Assembly: GCF_036373705.1 (NCBI RefSeq)
Contig: NC_089858.1
Location: 38,093,137-38,157,136, forward strand
Length of the DNA stretch: 64,000 nucleotides
Direction: 5' to 3'
From: Amia ocellicauda
Lineage: Eukaryota; Chordata; Actinopteri; Amiiformes; Amiidae
The notes beneath the pieces were generated by a model. It made no database searches. It was not told the origin of the DNA and saw nothing but the letters and a program-made list of their open reading frames with translations. Of the stretch, positions 15,001 through 26,159 are shown piece by piece. The translations under genes were made by a program, and so were the position numbers. Within the stretch, counting starts at the first letter, position 1; each line of letters starts with the position of its first letter.

Positions 15001-18000
15001 GAGCATGGCTTCAAACAGAACTAAGAACAAAATGTACAGCCCTTCTAAAACATTAATAAATAATATTTTGTCCGATGGCCGGGGATTGTTAGATAGTAGA
15101 CGTGTAAGATCTGTCGCTCTTGCTTCTTCGTAGGAAACATGGTACTGGCCAGGGCAAGTGAGTGCTGACAATGTGGTGATGAGCGGGGTGAAGTGCTCGG
15201 GCACGGAGATGTCCCTGTCTCATTGTCTCCATCACGGACAAGACCTCGTCTGTCCCAAAGGAGGGGCGCGCTATGCTGCCGGAGTCTCCTGTACAGAGAG
15301 TAAGTAAAAAATGATGGTCAGCTAATACAAGAACAACTGAAATACCTATGACTTACATATAAGAACAAAGGCCAGGTAACAAAAGGTCAAATCCTTACAG
15401 AGGTAGTAGGTTTAGTATCCCAAATCAAATCCCAGTTAAAAAAAAGTAGACACGGGCTAATCTTTGAAAACCTTTGGAGACAGTCTGTGTATTTTGCATA
15501 CTCTTTATATATACTCTTTACTCTTTATAATCGAATTTCGGTGGTCGCACAGTGTTTTACATGACTTTCCAAAGCAAAACATTTTAGAAGTGCTGTAGCA
15601 AAATAGCACTTGGCAATCAGCATACAAAATGTTTTTATAAAATCATTCCTTCTAAAGCTGATACTTAGAAATCCAAACAACACTCATAACAGGAAGTGGG
15701 TAAAGTTCCCTCAGATATATTTGTATCATCCTGTGGTTATCATTACATTTTTAAGTAATTTTCACTCCAGTGGAATTTCTGGTTATGGGTTTCAAAATAT
15801 CTTTTCTGAATTCCGAACTGTGATTGCCTCATCAGCAGCAAGCTTTCTATTTCAGCACATTAAATAGAGCTGCCAAGGGAATGGTTGCACTTCAGAATTT
15901 ATAGCAAATTGAATTGTAAAGAGAATGTGTGTATTGTAAACATTCAGTAACAGTAAATATTTTCAAGAGGTTTGGTATCTGTGTAATACTTATATGTGAA
16001 AACACAGCACATTTCTGCATTTTTGACATATTGGATTTAACGGAATGGTTGCGCAATATGCTGTCAACGATTTCACATCCAAATAAACACCATCGTTAGC
16101 ACTTACCCCGGCTTTAAACAATCTGTCGCAAAAAACAAACAAATTACGAAACTCTTAATTGTCATGACTTTCTTCAGTGGACTCCACAATGGTGATGACA
16201 CAGTGGATAATGTGAGCTCCTCTTTGTTTCTTCCTCAGCTGCCCCTGACTTGGTGCTGAATGCAAATGCGGTTGAACACACCACCTACCTGGAGGACCGG
16301 CCCATGTTCATGCTGCAGTGTGCCTACGAGGAGAACTGCCTGGCCAGCACAGCGGTCAACGCTCCCGCCAACTCCTATCGCCGCCTGCTCCGCTTCTCCT
16401 CGCAGATCCACAACAACGGCCAGTCTGACTTCCGGCCCAAAGCAGGGCGCCACTCCTGGGTCTGGCACGACTGCCACAGGCGAGTAACCAGCCCACCTAG
16501 ATATATTTTAAAAGAGAAGCCTTTGATCTAGATCCCAGATTATTTATTCCATAAATTAATATTATTTTTATTGTAGTGAATTAATAGGACTCACTTTAGC
16601 CAAATTGACATATGTATTCAAAGATGCATGCAAATTCACAAATCTCTTCACCTCACTCCTAATAAATGAATATTTCCTTCGATATCCATGTAAAATATGG
16701 CAACTCTAATGTGGCAGCTGCAGATTGAGTTTCACACCATCTTTGGTAAGGATATCAGGTTCTATCCCACACCACCCTACCCTATAATCTGACTGTCTAT
16801 ATATGTATACATACATGTGTTGTGTATACTTTACCGCAGTCCTACAGTCCTATGACGTGGGCTCTCTCTGAAAAACGGGACTAAGCTGTCAAAACCTGGC
16901 AGCAACATCCAAGCTTTCAGCGTTGATAGTCGGGTGTTGTTCATGGAGGAGAACACAGTTGAACATTAGCAGTTGCTTTGCATGGGATCATATGAAATTG
17001 TTAAATACATATCATTTAGGATAAAAAGTTTATTCTGGGGGCTGGTGTGTCTAACTAGTGGTAAACTCCTCGATTTCAAATTAAAGCCTGTCGTTTCGGT
17101 TGAGGGAAATTGGCCTTGAAAAACATCACGTCTAATATTAGCCACTGTTCTGATGATCACCATTTGCGGCTGTATTTGGGTCTTCATTTTTGCAGGGTAA
17201 GTCTGGTCTGTAATTACTGAATCAAGGGGCAGATCGCTTGGGTTGTCAGCAGGATTCGTTTTAATCAGTTCTGTTGACCTCTTTGAGCAGGTATCTCGGC
17301 GAACACTTGTAACAGAAAAAGCAGCACAGCTCCCAGACTCCCCTGGAGTAAACATGAAATCAGAGGAAAGTAATTGAAAAGATTTAGCAAAGAAAAGAAA
17401 ACAAGAACTCAGGAGCAGTCGGGGGGGATATTGTGTGTGCGTGTGTGTGTTTGGTGAGGGGGGCGGGGTAGCATGTGGAAGGGGAGGGGGGGATTGTTTT
17501 GGAAATGAACAGTCAGTTTTAATAATATAATGAATTCCTGAAGCCATACTTTTATCCTTCTCACATTAATAGCATTACTACCAAAAATAAATGCTGAGAA
17601 ATATACTCCTTGCAGAGAGGTTTGTGGGGAGTGAGGGGATTAGAGGGAGGAGGGCCGAGGAAACAACTGGAACGGAGGCGCTTTGGCTGAAGGGCTGCGT
17701 TTGCAAGGCAGAGCAGCTGAAGGAACATTCTCTATTTTAATTTGTATTCCTTTTTATTTAATTTGGGGAACAGACACGATATTGCTTGGGGCAGACTTTT
17801 TTATCAGTAGTAGTATTATGGAAACATACAGTTCAAGACTCTGCAACATCATGGACTTTTGAACCTGGCAAATAGTATCCGTCTCTCTCCGGAGGGCAGA
17901 CATTGGAGCTTCAGCTCACAAGGACCCCAACCGTGCATCTGAAAAGGTCTGTTGGCATGGAAACACACCTGCTGTTGGCTGCTGACCTTTGCCAAATGAC

Positions 18001-20092
18001 CCTGAGCCTTGACTTCATTGTACAACTTAAGTTTCACTATTCAAACACACTAACTGTGTAGTGTGATTCCTAGGTCGTCAATTGAACTACAACATCAAAA
18101 AACTAAACTTAATGTTAGATGACCACATAATTCACAATGCTCTGAATGATGAATGACAAGAGATAAGATAAGACTGTCCCTGCCTGCTCTGTAAATGAGA
18201 GAGATTCAAATGTACGTTCCCTGAAATATAATAAATGTTGAATTATGTTGCAAATTATGTTATATTATCCGATCAGTAGCAAGCGTTGGTATCTTGAGTA
18301 AGAGATCTGGGTGTCAGGGTGTCTGTAAGAAGCACCGGGTCCTAACAGACGCACGCGGTCTCCATTCCAGGCACTACCACAGCATGGAGGTCTTCACACA
18401 CTACGACCTGCTCAGTCTCAACGGCTCCAAGGTGGCTGAAGGGCACAAAGCCAGCTTCTGTCTGGAGGACTCGGAGTGTGACGAGGGTGAGTGTGTTCTC
18501 AGGGATTCCTCCTGGAGCGACTGCTTCAGCAAGGTGGCCAAACACATGTACTGCTGTAAATATAGATTGAATATGTTAAACAATATATTGATTATGTTCT
18601 ATTATTGTGCGCCCCCTTGGATAAAGACCTTTTCCTAATTAAGAATAATAATAATCCTCAAATAGCCTGGTTAGCTGACTTTACAAACCATTTTTTATCA
18701 AGCTATTATTTGGAAACGATTTCCAGAAGGGAGAAAGACAAATAAATCTTCCCACTTGCTGGGCATAATCCATTGTTCTTTACCACCTTTAATCGTTGCC
18801 AAGCACGAAAGCCTAAGAGAATGGAGTTAAGCTGGTTCAGCCCAATGAATACAATTGTTGGAATGAACACCGAAAATGTATTGACCCCCCGAGGACTGGA
18901 TCAGAACAGCACAGTTTCTGATTGTGTGTGAAATTGTTTTTTCTTCCAGACTGAGAAATCCTCGTGTCCAGGCAGTTTCCTTGGTCCTGACTGATCTTGT
19001 TTTGCTTTGTGTTGAAGGGATTTACAAAAGGTACGAGTGCGCAAACTTTGGCGAGCAGGGGATCACCGTGGGCTGCTGGGACACCTACAGGCATGACATC
19101 GACTGCCAGTGGGTCGACATCACAGACGTCAAGCCTGGAGATTACATTTTCCAGGTGAATTTAGCAATCCAAGGTCTGCTAACAAGGTCTGTTACAACAG
19201 ATAATTTTAGACTTAAAAAACAAACAACAAAAAAACTGCCCTTTTATATACAGGCCTCAAACCACCACCAGAAGGGTTTTATATACTCATTACTAAGTGG
19301 AGGTAATTGTTGGTTTGTTTGCACATTGTTCTTCTAGTTCTTCCATTACTGAAGCAGTTGTTTCATTTCCTTTAGTGCCAATGCTGGAATGGATAGCTGG
19401 ACACGGCAAAAGGTGCCACATATACAACTGCAGCAAAAACATCTTAATTAGATGCAGATACAGTTTTGTAACACTGTTAACACTGAGCAAGGCAAGGGTT
19501 AACAGCCAATGGAACTGTAGCTCCTGGTCGCCACCTACTGGATCTTACTAGTCATTGCATGTCATGTTTTGTAAATAGTTTTACTGGTTAGGATTTAATT
19601 TCATAATAACAGTTATTAGTATTATATTTCTTAGTGGATTCCTTTATCCAGGGTGACTTAAAATTGTTACAGTATACCCAGGAGTATTCCACACTGCTGC
19701 CCACAATTGCTTTTGATATTGTAGAAAAAGTTATAACAATTGTATTTTTCTGTTCTCTTTTAGGTTGTAATCAACCCTAATTTTGAAGTGGCAGAGTCCG
19801 ATTACTCCAATAATGTCATGAAATGCAGGTGTCGATATGATGGCCACAGAATATGGATGTACAACTGTCATATAGGTGAGAGCTTTTATTAAAGGATCAC
19901 TGTAGTCTAAACCTTCCCCACCGTGTAGTGCATCGTACTGGATGTACTTGTACTGGATATATTCCTACTCAACAAATTAACGTTTATAAAAGTTTGTATA
20001 AAACAACAACAAAAATACTGGAATGACAACAGATAAAAGTTCTTAATGCATGTATAGTTAATCAAATAATATTAATAATGTTTCTCAATCAG

Positions 20093-20169
<77 letters not shown>

Positions 20170-21851
20170 ATTCAGTTTTCATATGAGAGATACATGTTCT
20201 TTCTGTTTTCATTCAAAATATCTCTTTTCCTAGGTTTACTGAATGTTTAAAAGGAATCATTTTATTAATTTGTTACTTTTATGTTTTTTTGTTTTGATTG
20301 TTTGCTCTCAGAACTATCCTTTGTAAATAGAGATGCTATTGTCTTTTCAGTGCCTCAATTTCTTCAATAAATAAATCGCTCCCCTGTAGCCACTGAAACA
20401 ATTCCTCATAAGTCAACAATGAATAATAATACACAGACACTTAATATTCTGGTTTTGCCTGAGCCCAAAGGCTTCCTGAATCAATAAACCCTATTTATAA
20501 AACCCAGGAATTGGTGAAGGGTGAGTATTCATGTATATTTAAGGGGCGAAGAACATTTCTGAAAAAATTAATCAAGCAAATGCATGAGTTAATTGATTCA
20601 GGGAGCCTAGGTAATTCACTGCTCCGTTGCAATGAAAACAAGAAAAGACAGAGATTCCCGAAGACCAGGCTTGACAATCAGTGTTTTATGCTGTTTCAAG
20701 ATGGTCTGGATTTCTCTCCAGGCTGATTTGAGACAACATGCAGACAATTCACATTGAAGAATAGCTCTCCTTCTCCTAATCAGGTTTAAGCAGTAAATGT
20801 CCTGACCAGGATAGTGTAGACTTTTTTTTGTACTGAAGTATAAACCCAGAATACAGTCATCTTTATGCAAATTATGTTATATGATTTTTTTTTATGTATC
20901 TGATGTACATAGATTAAAATTAACTTTTAGGATGGGATCTTCAAAACATAAATAGCACTGTATGATTATTATACAATCCTTTTAGTTTTCTTTAGTTTTT
21001 CTTTGTTTTCACTAAGATTTAAGCATACTACATTTTGCTAGTATCACAATTAAACTTGCAAAAAAAAGCCTGTTTTGCAGTCTCATAAAAATTGCAGATA
21101 TGTATTGTCTTCTTAACTAATATAATTGTTGCTCCTTAAATATTAAGCCAGTTCCAATGCTAAAATTCAAAAAGGCTAATTAAAACATGCACTCTGTATG
21201 GCGGTTCATTTTTCCTCATTGATTGAAAGTGTATATAAGACTTGACAAGCTATGGTATAGTTATTTAAGATGGCAGTGTTTCCCACAGAAAACCACATAG
21301 GCCCGGCGCTTAGTTGTCTGTTTTTCTGTGTGTGGGTCTGTGTGTGTCCAATCCCTTTGCAAACATGGCCTTTAACGGCTTCGTTATCACGATATCATGC
21401 ATGTAACCCTCAATCCAATCACTGTACCCCTTCTTCTGCTTTGACCTTGGAATTCCCCCTTCTTCATCTGCCCACTTATCTATTTCCACCCGAGTGATTT
21501 TTGGTAAATACTCAATATCTTTTTACCAGATTGCCATGTCTGTCTCGGCAAACTGTCTGCCAGAATATTTGTTTGCTTTCCGAGCCTCGTTTTCAAACTA
21601 AGATAGCGCATCAAAATAAGATGGTGTATGAATTCTGTTGACATTGTTTGGAGGGTCTCTGGGGTGGTTTTGAAAGAGAGGGTGTAAACCATTTCATATC
21701 ATATAAAAAAATAAATAAGAATAACTATTTTCCTTGTGACCATGACATCTAAGTTTTACTTCCGTTTACTTTTTTTTCAGGTGGCTCTTTCAGTGCAGAA
21801 ACTGAGGACACCTTTCCAGGACTCATTAACAACCAGGTATCCCATAGGTAA
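2841..21851 (+). CDS. loxl2: Lysyl oxidase-like 2 (loxl2), 3' ten coding exons, 5'-partial
   Basis: Secreted copper amine oxidase that deaminates peptidyl lysine in collagen and elastin to start cross-linking. Ten exons (1564 bp, about 520 codons) join in frame: 2841-3057, 8032-8215, 13253-13404, 14185-14352, 15134-15299, 16239-16479, 18371-18486, 19018-19154, 19764-19875 and 21781-21851. They encode the second half of SRCR2, SRCR3, SRCR4 and the LOX domain. Visible catalytic features are the WHDCHRHYH copper motif, the EGHKASF lysine and DTYRHD tyrosine that form the LTQ cofactor, and many conserved cysteines. Three N-glycosylation sequons (NGT, NGT, NGS) sit where human LOXL2 has its known sites. 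[11 protein letters not shown] and the C-terminal [11 protein letters not shown] fit LOXL2 better than LOXL3 or LOXL4. Signal peptide, SRCR1 and the first half of SRCR2 lie upstream. No frame lesion is seen. The a/b paralogue is not assigned. Confidence 0.95.
4570..4740. mobile_element. MITE-like inverted-repeat element
   Basis: A 171-bp unit whose ends are near-perfect inverted repeats of about 32 bp. It begins GGATTAAATCAAAAATTCG and ends TTGATTTAATCC, and both arms contain the block CGACCCACCCGCTAA or its complement. There is no coding capacity. The size and end structure fit a non-autonomous DNA transposon; the superfamily is not clear. Confidence 0.75.
4839..5420. mobile_element. Mosaic non-autonomous Tc1-like element with two different family ends
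   Basis: The left end (CACTCACCTAAAGGATTATT) and the next ~115 bp are nearly identical to the left end of the DD36E element at 29165. The right end (TTTTGACGGTAGTG) is a different Tc1-type terminus. Both ends abut TA dinucleotides (4837-4838 and 5421-5422), as expected for Tc1/mariner. There is no transposase reading frame inside. It lies in a loxl2 intron. Confidence 0.65.
7857..7885 (+). repeat. Dispersed fish repeat fragment
   Basis: Short stretch with a GCAGATGCCCTTACCCAGG core. It resembles the cores near 19640 (TTTATCCAGGGTGACTTA) and 50290 (CCAGAGCGACTTACA). I take these to be pieces of one common fish interspersed repeat, with family name unknown. Confidence 0.4.
8032..8215 (+). CDS. 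loxl2: loxl2 exon: first half of SRCR3
   Basis: Acceptor AG at 8030-8031, donor GT at 8216-8217. It encodes QPLVRLKGG, the SRCR start [18 protein letters not shown] and the block VVCRELGFG, all strongly LOXL2-like. It ends in phase 1 after the G of a glycine codon. GC content is clearly higher than in the surrounding intron. Confidence 0.95.
9602..10320 (-). pseudogene. Tc1 transposase remnant (internal deletion)
   Basis: The start codon is at 10318-10320 on the - strand. The remaining frame has an N-terminal stub and the C-terminal half of the DDE domain, with an in-frame stop near 10046. Motifs [13 protein letters not shown] and [16 protein letters not shown] are intact. Without the first catalytic Asp and most of the paired-type DNA-binding domain it cannot be an active transposase; mobilisation would need an enzyme from a complete relative. 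Confidence 0.85.
9630..10496 (-). mobile_element. Internally deleted DD36E-type Tc1 element
   Basis: An 867-bp element with ~28-bp terminal inverted repeats (CAGACAGGTGACAGATTAAA at the left, the near-complement at the right), flanked by TA on both sides. On the - strand it encodes the start of a Tc1 transposase ([19 protein letters not shown], from 10320). The frame then jumps directly to the distal catalytic core ([17 protein letters not shown]). The stretch between, which should hold the rest of the DNA-binding domain and the first catalytic Asp, is missing. Thirty-six residues lie between the second Asp (DDNAPIH) and the Glu (NPIEHLW). The copy at 24128 has the same deletion junction. Confidence 0.9.
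13253..13404 (+). CDS. loxl2: loxl2 exon: second half of SRCR3
   Basis: Acceptor AG at 13251-13252, donor GT after the AGG codon ending at 13404. It encodes [33 protein letters not shown] and the inter-domain linker PAMGFQER. Phase 1 in, phase 0 out. Confidence 0.95.
13405..14184 (+). other. loxl2: loxl2 intron
   Basis: A 780-bp GT-AG intron with a short GT/GC run near 13980. Nothing else is recognised. Confidence 0.8.
14185..14352 (+). CDS. loxl2: loxl2 exon: first half of SRCR4
   Basis: Acceptor AG at 14183-14184, donor GT at 14353. It encodes [17 protein letters not shown], a glycosylation sequon in KNGTLVWG, and [17 protein letters not shown]. Phase 0 in and out. Confidence 0.95.
14353..15133 (+). 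other. loxl2: loxl2 intron
   Basis: A 781-bp GT-AG intron. An open frame on the opposite strand (14704-15204) runs through it into the next exon; I treat that as chance. No mobile element is recognised. Confidence 0.75.
15134..15299 (+). CDS. loxl2: loxl2 exon: second half of SRCR4
   Basis: Acceptor AG at 15132-15133, donor GT at 15300-15301. It encodes [18 protein letters not shown], then [12 protein letters not shown] and a cysteine-containing domain end (AAGVSCTE). It ends with one base of the next codon (phase 1). Confidence 0.95.
15300..16238 (+). other. loxl2: loxl2 intron
   Basis: A 939-bp GT-AG intron, AT-rich. No element or gene recognised. Confidence 0.8.
16239..16479 (+). CDS. 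loxl2: loxl2 exon: start of LOX catalytic domain, with GC donor
   Basis: Acceptor AG at 16237-16238. It encodes [39 protein letters not shown] and the first part of the copper motif (WVWHDCHR). The frame of the next exon (HYHSMEVF) requires the exon to end after CACAG at 16479, so the intron begins GCGAGT, a GC-AG donor. Using the GT three bases further on would shift the frame. Confidence 0.93.
16480..18370 (+). other. loxl2: loxl2 GC-AG intron
   Basis: An 1891-bp intron starting GCGAGT and ending CCATTCCAG. It interrupts the copper-binding motif between Arg and His. It holds a G-rich polypurine tract at about 17421-17492. No mobile element is recognised. Confidence 0.85.
18371..18486 (+). 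CDS. loxl2: loxl2 exon: copper ligands and LTQ lysine
   Basis: Acceptor AG at 18369-18370, donor GT at 18487-18488. It encodes [12 protein letters not shown], a glycosylation sequon in [11 protein letters not shown], and [13 protein letters not shown]. The Lys of EGHKASF is the LTQ lysine by homology (human K653). Confidence 0.95.
18487..19017 (+). other. loxl2: loxl2 intron
   Basis: A 531-bp GT-AG intron. Nothing recognised. Confidence 0.8.
19018..19154 (+). CDS. loxl2: loxl2 exon: LTQ tyrosine
   Basis: Acceptor AG at 19016-19017, donor GT at 19155. It encodes [33 protein letters not shown] and PGDYIFQ. The Tyr in DTYRHD corresponds to the LTQ tyrosine (human Y689). Confidence 0.95.
19155..19763 (+). 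other. loxl2: loxl2 intron
   Basis: A 609-bp GT-AG intron. It contains a fragment (about 19622-19672) of the dispersed fish repeat with the TTTATCCAGGGTGACTTA core. Confidence 0.75.
19764..19875 (+). CDS. loxl2: loxl2 exon: distal LOX domain
   Basis: Acceptor AG at 19762-19763, donor GT at 19876. It encodes [30 protein letters not shown] and MYNCHI, ending in phase 1. Confidence 0.95.
19876..21780 (+). other. loxl2: loxl2 last intron
   Basis: A 1905-bp GT-AG intron with a long (AT)n-(AC)n microsatellite at 20094-20168. It ends in an unusually long T tract before AG at 21779-21780. No gene recognised. Confidence 0.85.
20094..20168. repeat. (AT)n(AC)n microsatellite
   Basis: About 50 bp of AT dinucleotides followed by about 25 bp of AC dinucleotides. 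It lies in the last loxl2 intron. Confidence 0.98.
21781..21851 (+). CDS. loxl2: loxl2 last coding exon
   Basis: Acceptor AG at 21779-21780. It encodes [19 protein letters not shown] and four further residues, with TAA at 21849-21851. This matches the position and style of the LOXL2 C terminus. Confidence 0.93.
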
Positions 21852-23935
21852 AAGGACAAGAAGAGCTGAAGACCAACCCAACCACTAGAAGATGGGTCAG
21901 CCTCTTTCTGTCCCTACACCAATTCTGCACAATCCCTCTTGCTCATTTGCAAGTCAGAGGTGCTCGTTCCACACAAAGAAAAGAAAACGAAAGAAACAGC
22001 ATCAGACAGACACATTTCCACTTGTTTAACATCATGTAATCAGAACCTTCTTGTGCTTTATCCTTCAATATACAAACCCAAACTGCGCCCCTGTTTTATT
22101 TATCCTCGTGGCAGTTTTATTTGCTCGAGCTGACAGATCAATGCCCCCGACAAGAAAGGTGCATCATCGGCAAATTCACAATGAATGCTTTTTTCTTCTT
22201 GCCTTTTAAAATAAGATGCACTATGAAGACTCTCTCTCTCTGTATAAGTGTGTGTGTGTATATATATTATACACACGCACACATACTAAAGAATTCTAAA
22301 ATAAAATGGAGGGATAATGCACATTTGTAAGCTAAAAGTCAGTTTTCAAATAGGGTATGTGAGTCATTCAGACATAAAAAGATTATTAGTGCAGTAGTGA
22401 AAATATACTTTTTTGTTGTTTGTTTGTTTGCTTAAGCTTCCAAAGCTCCACAACTCTGCATGGAAGCTCAACATCTAAAGATAAATCAATTCAGATCTCA
22501 TACAATACATAACTGACATCTAATACATGAATTAATTTAACCTCAAACCAACCTCCATTATGCTACATTATACAGGGCATTCGACTGAGCTTTTAATCCT
22601 GATCAATTTCTTTTAGCATCTGAGGTAGAAAAAAATTACATTTTAGCAGTCCCTTTATGGGTTTACAGTATTGTAAACATATGTTACACTAAGGTTTTAT
22701 ATTCCTTTGTATATGCATCACTCTTGAGAATATTCCAAATATATACCTCGTGAAAACAAACTTGTTAATGCCATCTAGAGATAATATACAGGGAAAAGAG
22801 CCATTGCTCATTATATTTCCATACGTTCAGTGAAACTATATAATAAATGTTCTGATTACAGTGTTTATGTGTAATAGCCACACTGATCCACGAGATGGTA
22901 TTACATCTTTATCAAGAACAGCATCTTTTGCATCCTTTTTCCAAATTTCCCGCAAACCAAGTACTATAATTTTCCTCTTGTAGTTCAGAAAAAATAATCA
23001 TTTATTAAAGTTTCCTATTGGCCCTCAGTGGAGTTCATTCCAATACGCACTAAACTACACTACTGCAGCTTAATGCTTCTCTCGGAGCCAGTTCTACCCA
23101 AGCCTGAATACAATTGAGAACAGTATTATAAGAGAACTGGGTGAGTGTTGTTTCGCCATCGTTCCTCTGGGATACCACTGTCACCAGCCATCTTATTCAG
23201 TATTAAATTGTGTGCGTATTGGGGTGATTCCTAAAGATGAAAGTGCATGTGGGCCAATGACATAGTCAAAATTGCCAAAATGGCAAAAATAAGATTGATC
23301 CTCAGGTGTATCAAATATCAGGAAAATGCTGAGATGAGTCAGAACATATGCCAATGATGTAATATAGAAGCACAATCTTTGGTCATTTGTTTATAAAGGT
23401 GCAGAGATCGGGTGCAAACAATAAATAATCATTTTAAAGAAAAGGATATTTTGCATTCAAACCGCAGTGCCTCTGTTACACTTTTGAGTTTTTATAACCT
23501 GTTTATTATTATTACGATGTTTTATAAAACCACACACATCAATCAGTGTTGCTAATAGTTTCCTACCTTTGATCAACAATCTCATCTGTTACAGCAAGCA
23601 TTTATGAATAACTTATTGTTGTAAAAGTCAGGGATTTGACTGTTGATTTTTCCATGTATTTTTATGAAACATTTTTCAAAGGATAAGTAAGGAGTGTAAG
23701 GATATTTCATTATTTTGTGAATTTATTATATATCTATATTTTTTGTTTGTTTGTTTTTGTTATTATTGTTGTTATGGTGCTAATGAGCTGTGTTCCTCTG
23801 TTTTATGAGGATACACATTTTTGCCAGCCGAACGGTTACGTATGCATATACTTGAATGAGAAAAAAAGGAAAACAAATCCATATTGAGCTTTTTTTTTGG
23901 TTTCCCATAATAATAAAGGTATGATTTATTAAGCA
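21852..23935 (+). other. loxl2: Probable loxl2 3' UTR
   Basis: AT-rich sequence after the stop with no open gene. AATAAA signals occur at 22842-22847 and 23912-23917. The second is followed within about 50 bp by a GT-rich stretch, so a ~2.1-kb 3' UTR is possible. Which signal is used cannot be decided without transcripts. Confidence 0.55.
23912..23917 (+). promoter_or_regulatory. loxl2: Candidate distal loxl2 polyadenylation signal
   Basis: AATAAA with a downstream T/GT-rich region near 23959. A proximal alternative lies at 22842-22847. Confidence 0.4.
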
Positions 23936-24127
23936 GAACCTTGCAGTTTCCAAGCCGGTTGTCTTTATGTTTGAAGTTAGTTTTGGAATTTGTTTAAGTT
24001 CAGTCTCTGATAGTGTGTTTCACAGGAGTTACATGCATTTTTACCTCACCAGTTTCCCTGGTAATATAAAGATCAATCCCCTTACAGGTCCCTTTCTCAC
24101 CAACCCATAAAACCTCATCCCATCTGT

Positions 24128-24783
24128 GGTGATTATTGTGGCACGAATGGCCGGAGCTTCAGTCACAAAGACGGTCAACTTGCTAGTGTTCTCAACAAGG
24201 GGCCGAGTGCATGTGTGGCGACACCAAGAGAACGGTACAGGCCTGAATGCTTGACCCCTACAGTGAGGGGGTCCGGAGGCTCTGTTATGCTGTGGGGGGC
24301 ATTTTCCTGGCATGGTTTGGGTCCACCTGTCCCCTTAGAGGGAAGGGTCACTGCAAATCATGACAAAGTTATTCTGAGTGATCACCTTTATCCTATGGTG
24401 CAACATTTCTATCCTGATGGGAGTGGTCTCTTCTAGGATGACAATGCCCCCATCCACAGGGCACGAGGGCTCACTGAATGGTTTGATGAGTATGAAAATG
24501 ATGTGATTCATATGCTATGGCCTTCGCCGTCACCAGATATCAGCCCAATCGAACACCTATGGGAGATTCTGGACCGACGTGTTAGACAGCACTCTACACC
24601 ACCATCATCAAAACTCCAAATGAGGCAATATCTTTTGGAAGAATGGTGTCCATCCCTCCAGTAGAGTCCAGAGACTCGTACGATCTGTGCCAAGAGCATT
24701 GAAGCTGTTCTGGTGTCTCGTGGTGCCCAACACCTTACTGAGACACTTTATGTTGGTTTGTCCTTTAATTTGTCACCTGTCTA
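24128..24783 (+). mobile_element. Second copy of the internally deleted DD36E-type Tc1 element, 5' truncated
   Basis: Matches the element at 9630-10496 in inverse orientation, from the N-terminal stub region through the right inverted repeat (TTTAATTTGTCACCTGTCT). The same internal deletion joins the N-terminal stub to [17 protein letters not shown]. The transposase frame ([45 protein letters not shown]) has a TAG just before the second catalytic Asp near 24435 and another TAG near 24662. The left end is missing. Confidence 0.88.
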
Positions 24784-25739
24784 TATAATTATATATGGCT
24801 TCCTCCTCGCCACTCTACCATACAGCCCCGATTTATGGAGTACTTGAGCTATTGTTGACTCATACACAGTTACTCACATCTCAGTTACAGCTCTTGGAGG
24901 GCTGTTTTCAGCATCTTGGTTGCTTCGCTGACCAATGCCCTTGCTCGGCTGGTGAGTTTTGGAGGACAACCTGGACATAGAAGATGGTGTGGTTAGTTTT
25001 ATGTGAAACTTATCCAGGTTTTTATGTTTTTTTTATTTTTAATGTATTTCTTCTGAGAGAAGCTGTTCTGGTTTAAGAAGACTTAAATCTTGACTCCGAA
25101 GTACAATGTTGCAGACAAAACCGATCCATTTCCTTATTTTACACTTACACGAAGCAAAAGTTGATGATGTTGCCCTTGAGGCCATTGCCATTTTTTGTAT
25201 ATAAATAGATACATAATTCATTTAATTCATGTGAAACCACATTATGGTTTCCTCAGTTTTCCATTGATTATTCAAAAGTGACTGAATGTAATGCTTCGAC
25301 AGGTATTGAGTTTTGAGTCTCTAGTGACTGAAAGGCATCACTGCTGTCCTGCACTGGATAACACACTACAGGTTGTTCAGTACTAAGCTCAGTACTAAAC
25401 TAGTATGCAAGTTAAATACCCATTGCAACCAATGGAAAACCAGTGTGACTGCAGCAGACTGAAAAATGTATCCATTGCCATGAAGCCCAACAGAACTGCT
25501 GCTTCCCTCTAGAGGAGACTGAGGGGACTAACTCTTACTCCTGCTATGTACTAACTATGGGTAGTACTGTACTTAGTGGAACAGATAGTAAAAAATCACA
25601 AAATTTATAGACAGCTTTTGTAACTGAACTATTCAAAGCTCTGTTCATAACTACACATCTTTTAGTTTTTTACATATAAAATACATTTTCGTTTATTGAC
25701 ATTGACAACATATTTGTAATGAGTTAGAAACAGCTGCAC
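24784..25739. other. Intergenic, nothing recognised
   Basis: About 950 bp downstream of the Tc1 relic. No gene, no clear repeat and no long reading frame. Confidence 0.6.
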
Positions 25740-25905
25740 ATGCTCTGGTGCTCTGGTTCTCAACCCTGGCCCTGTGTGATCCTCTATCCTGCTGGTTTTC
25801 GTTCCAGCTGAGCTCTTAATTACTTAAGTGGACCCATAATGTAAATAATGATTTCCTAGATCAGAGCCTTTTCATTATTTTAAACAGTAGGGGGTTTAAT
25901 TTAAA
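25740..25905. repeat. Dispersed fish repeat, copy 1
   Basis: Core of the form GGTTCTCAACCCTGGCCCTG followed by a CCTGCTGGTTTTCGTTCC block and an AATTACTTAA block. Related copies lie at 37868-37975 (opposite orientation) and 57293-57364. It looks like a short interspersed element with no coding capacity; family name unknown. Confidence 0.6.
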
Positions 25906-26159
25906 TATAAAATTGGATAAAGAACTTATTAAGGAACCAACTTTTTTTTTTTTTTTCCAAGAACTTATCTATTTGTTTTTCTTTTAAATGTTGTTGGCTA
26001 CAAGATATGAGAAATAGAGAATAGGGTGGGAGATAGAGAAGTGTAAACCTGGGATGGGCATGGCACCACCAACTCACATTGTCCCAAATGAGGACATGCT
26101 TGTGCTGCTGAGGATCCCCTGGCCCCGTCTGCTCTTGCTGAAAATATTGTTGTATAGGG

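Noticed and set aside
14704..15204. 166-codon open frame on the - strand
   Set aside because: It runs across a loxl2 intron and antisense to the next exon; no recognisable domain or splice structure.
16966..17547. 193-codon open frame on the - strand
   Set aside because: Contains a low-complexity Pro/His/Thr stretch from the G-rich and GT repeats; no domain; lies inside a loxl2 intron.
20094..20168. CRISPR-like regular repeats
   Set aside because: Plain dinucleotide microsatellite; no spacers, and the genome is a vertebrate.
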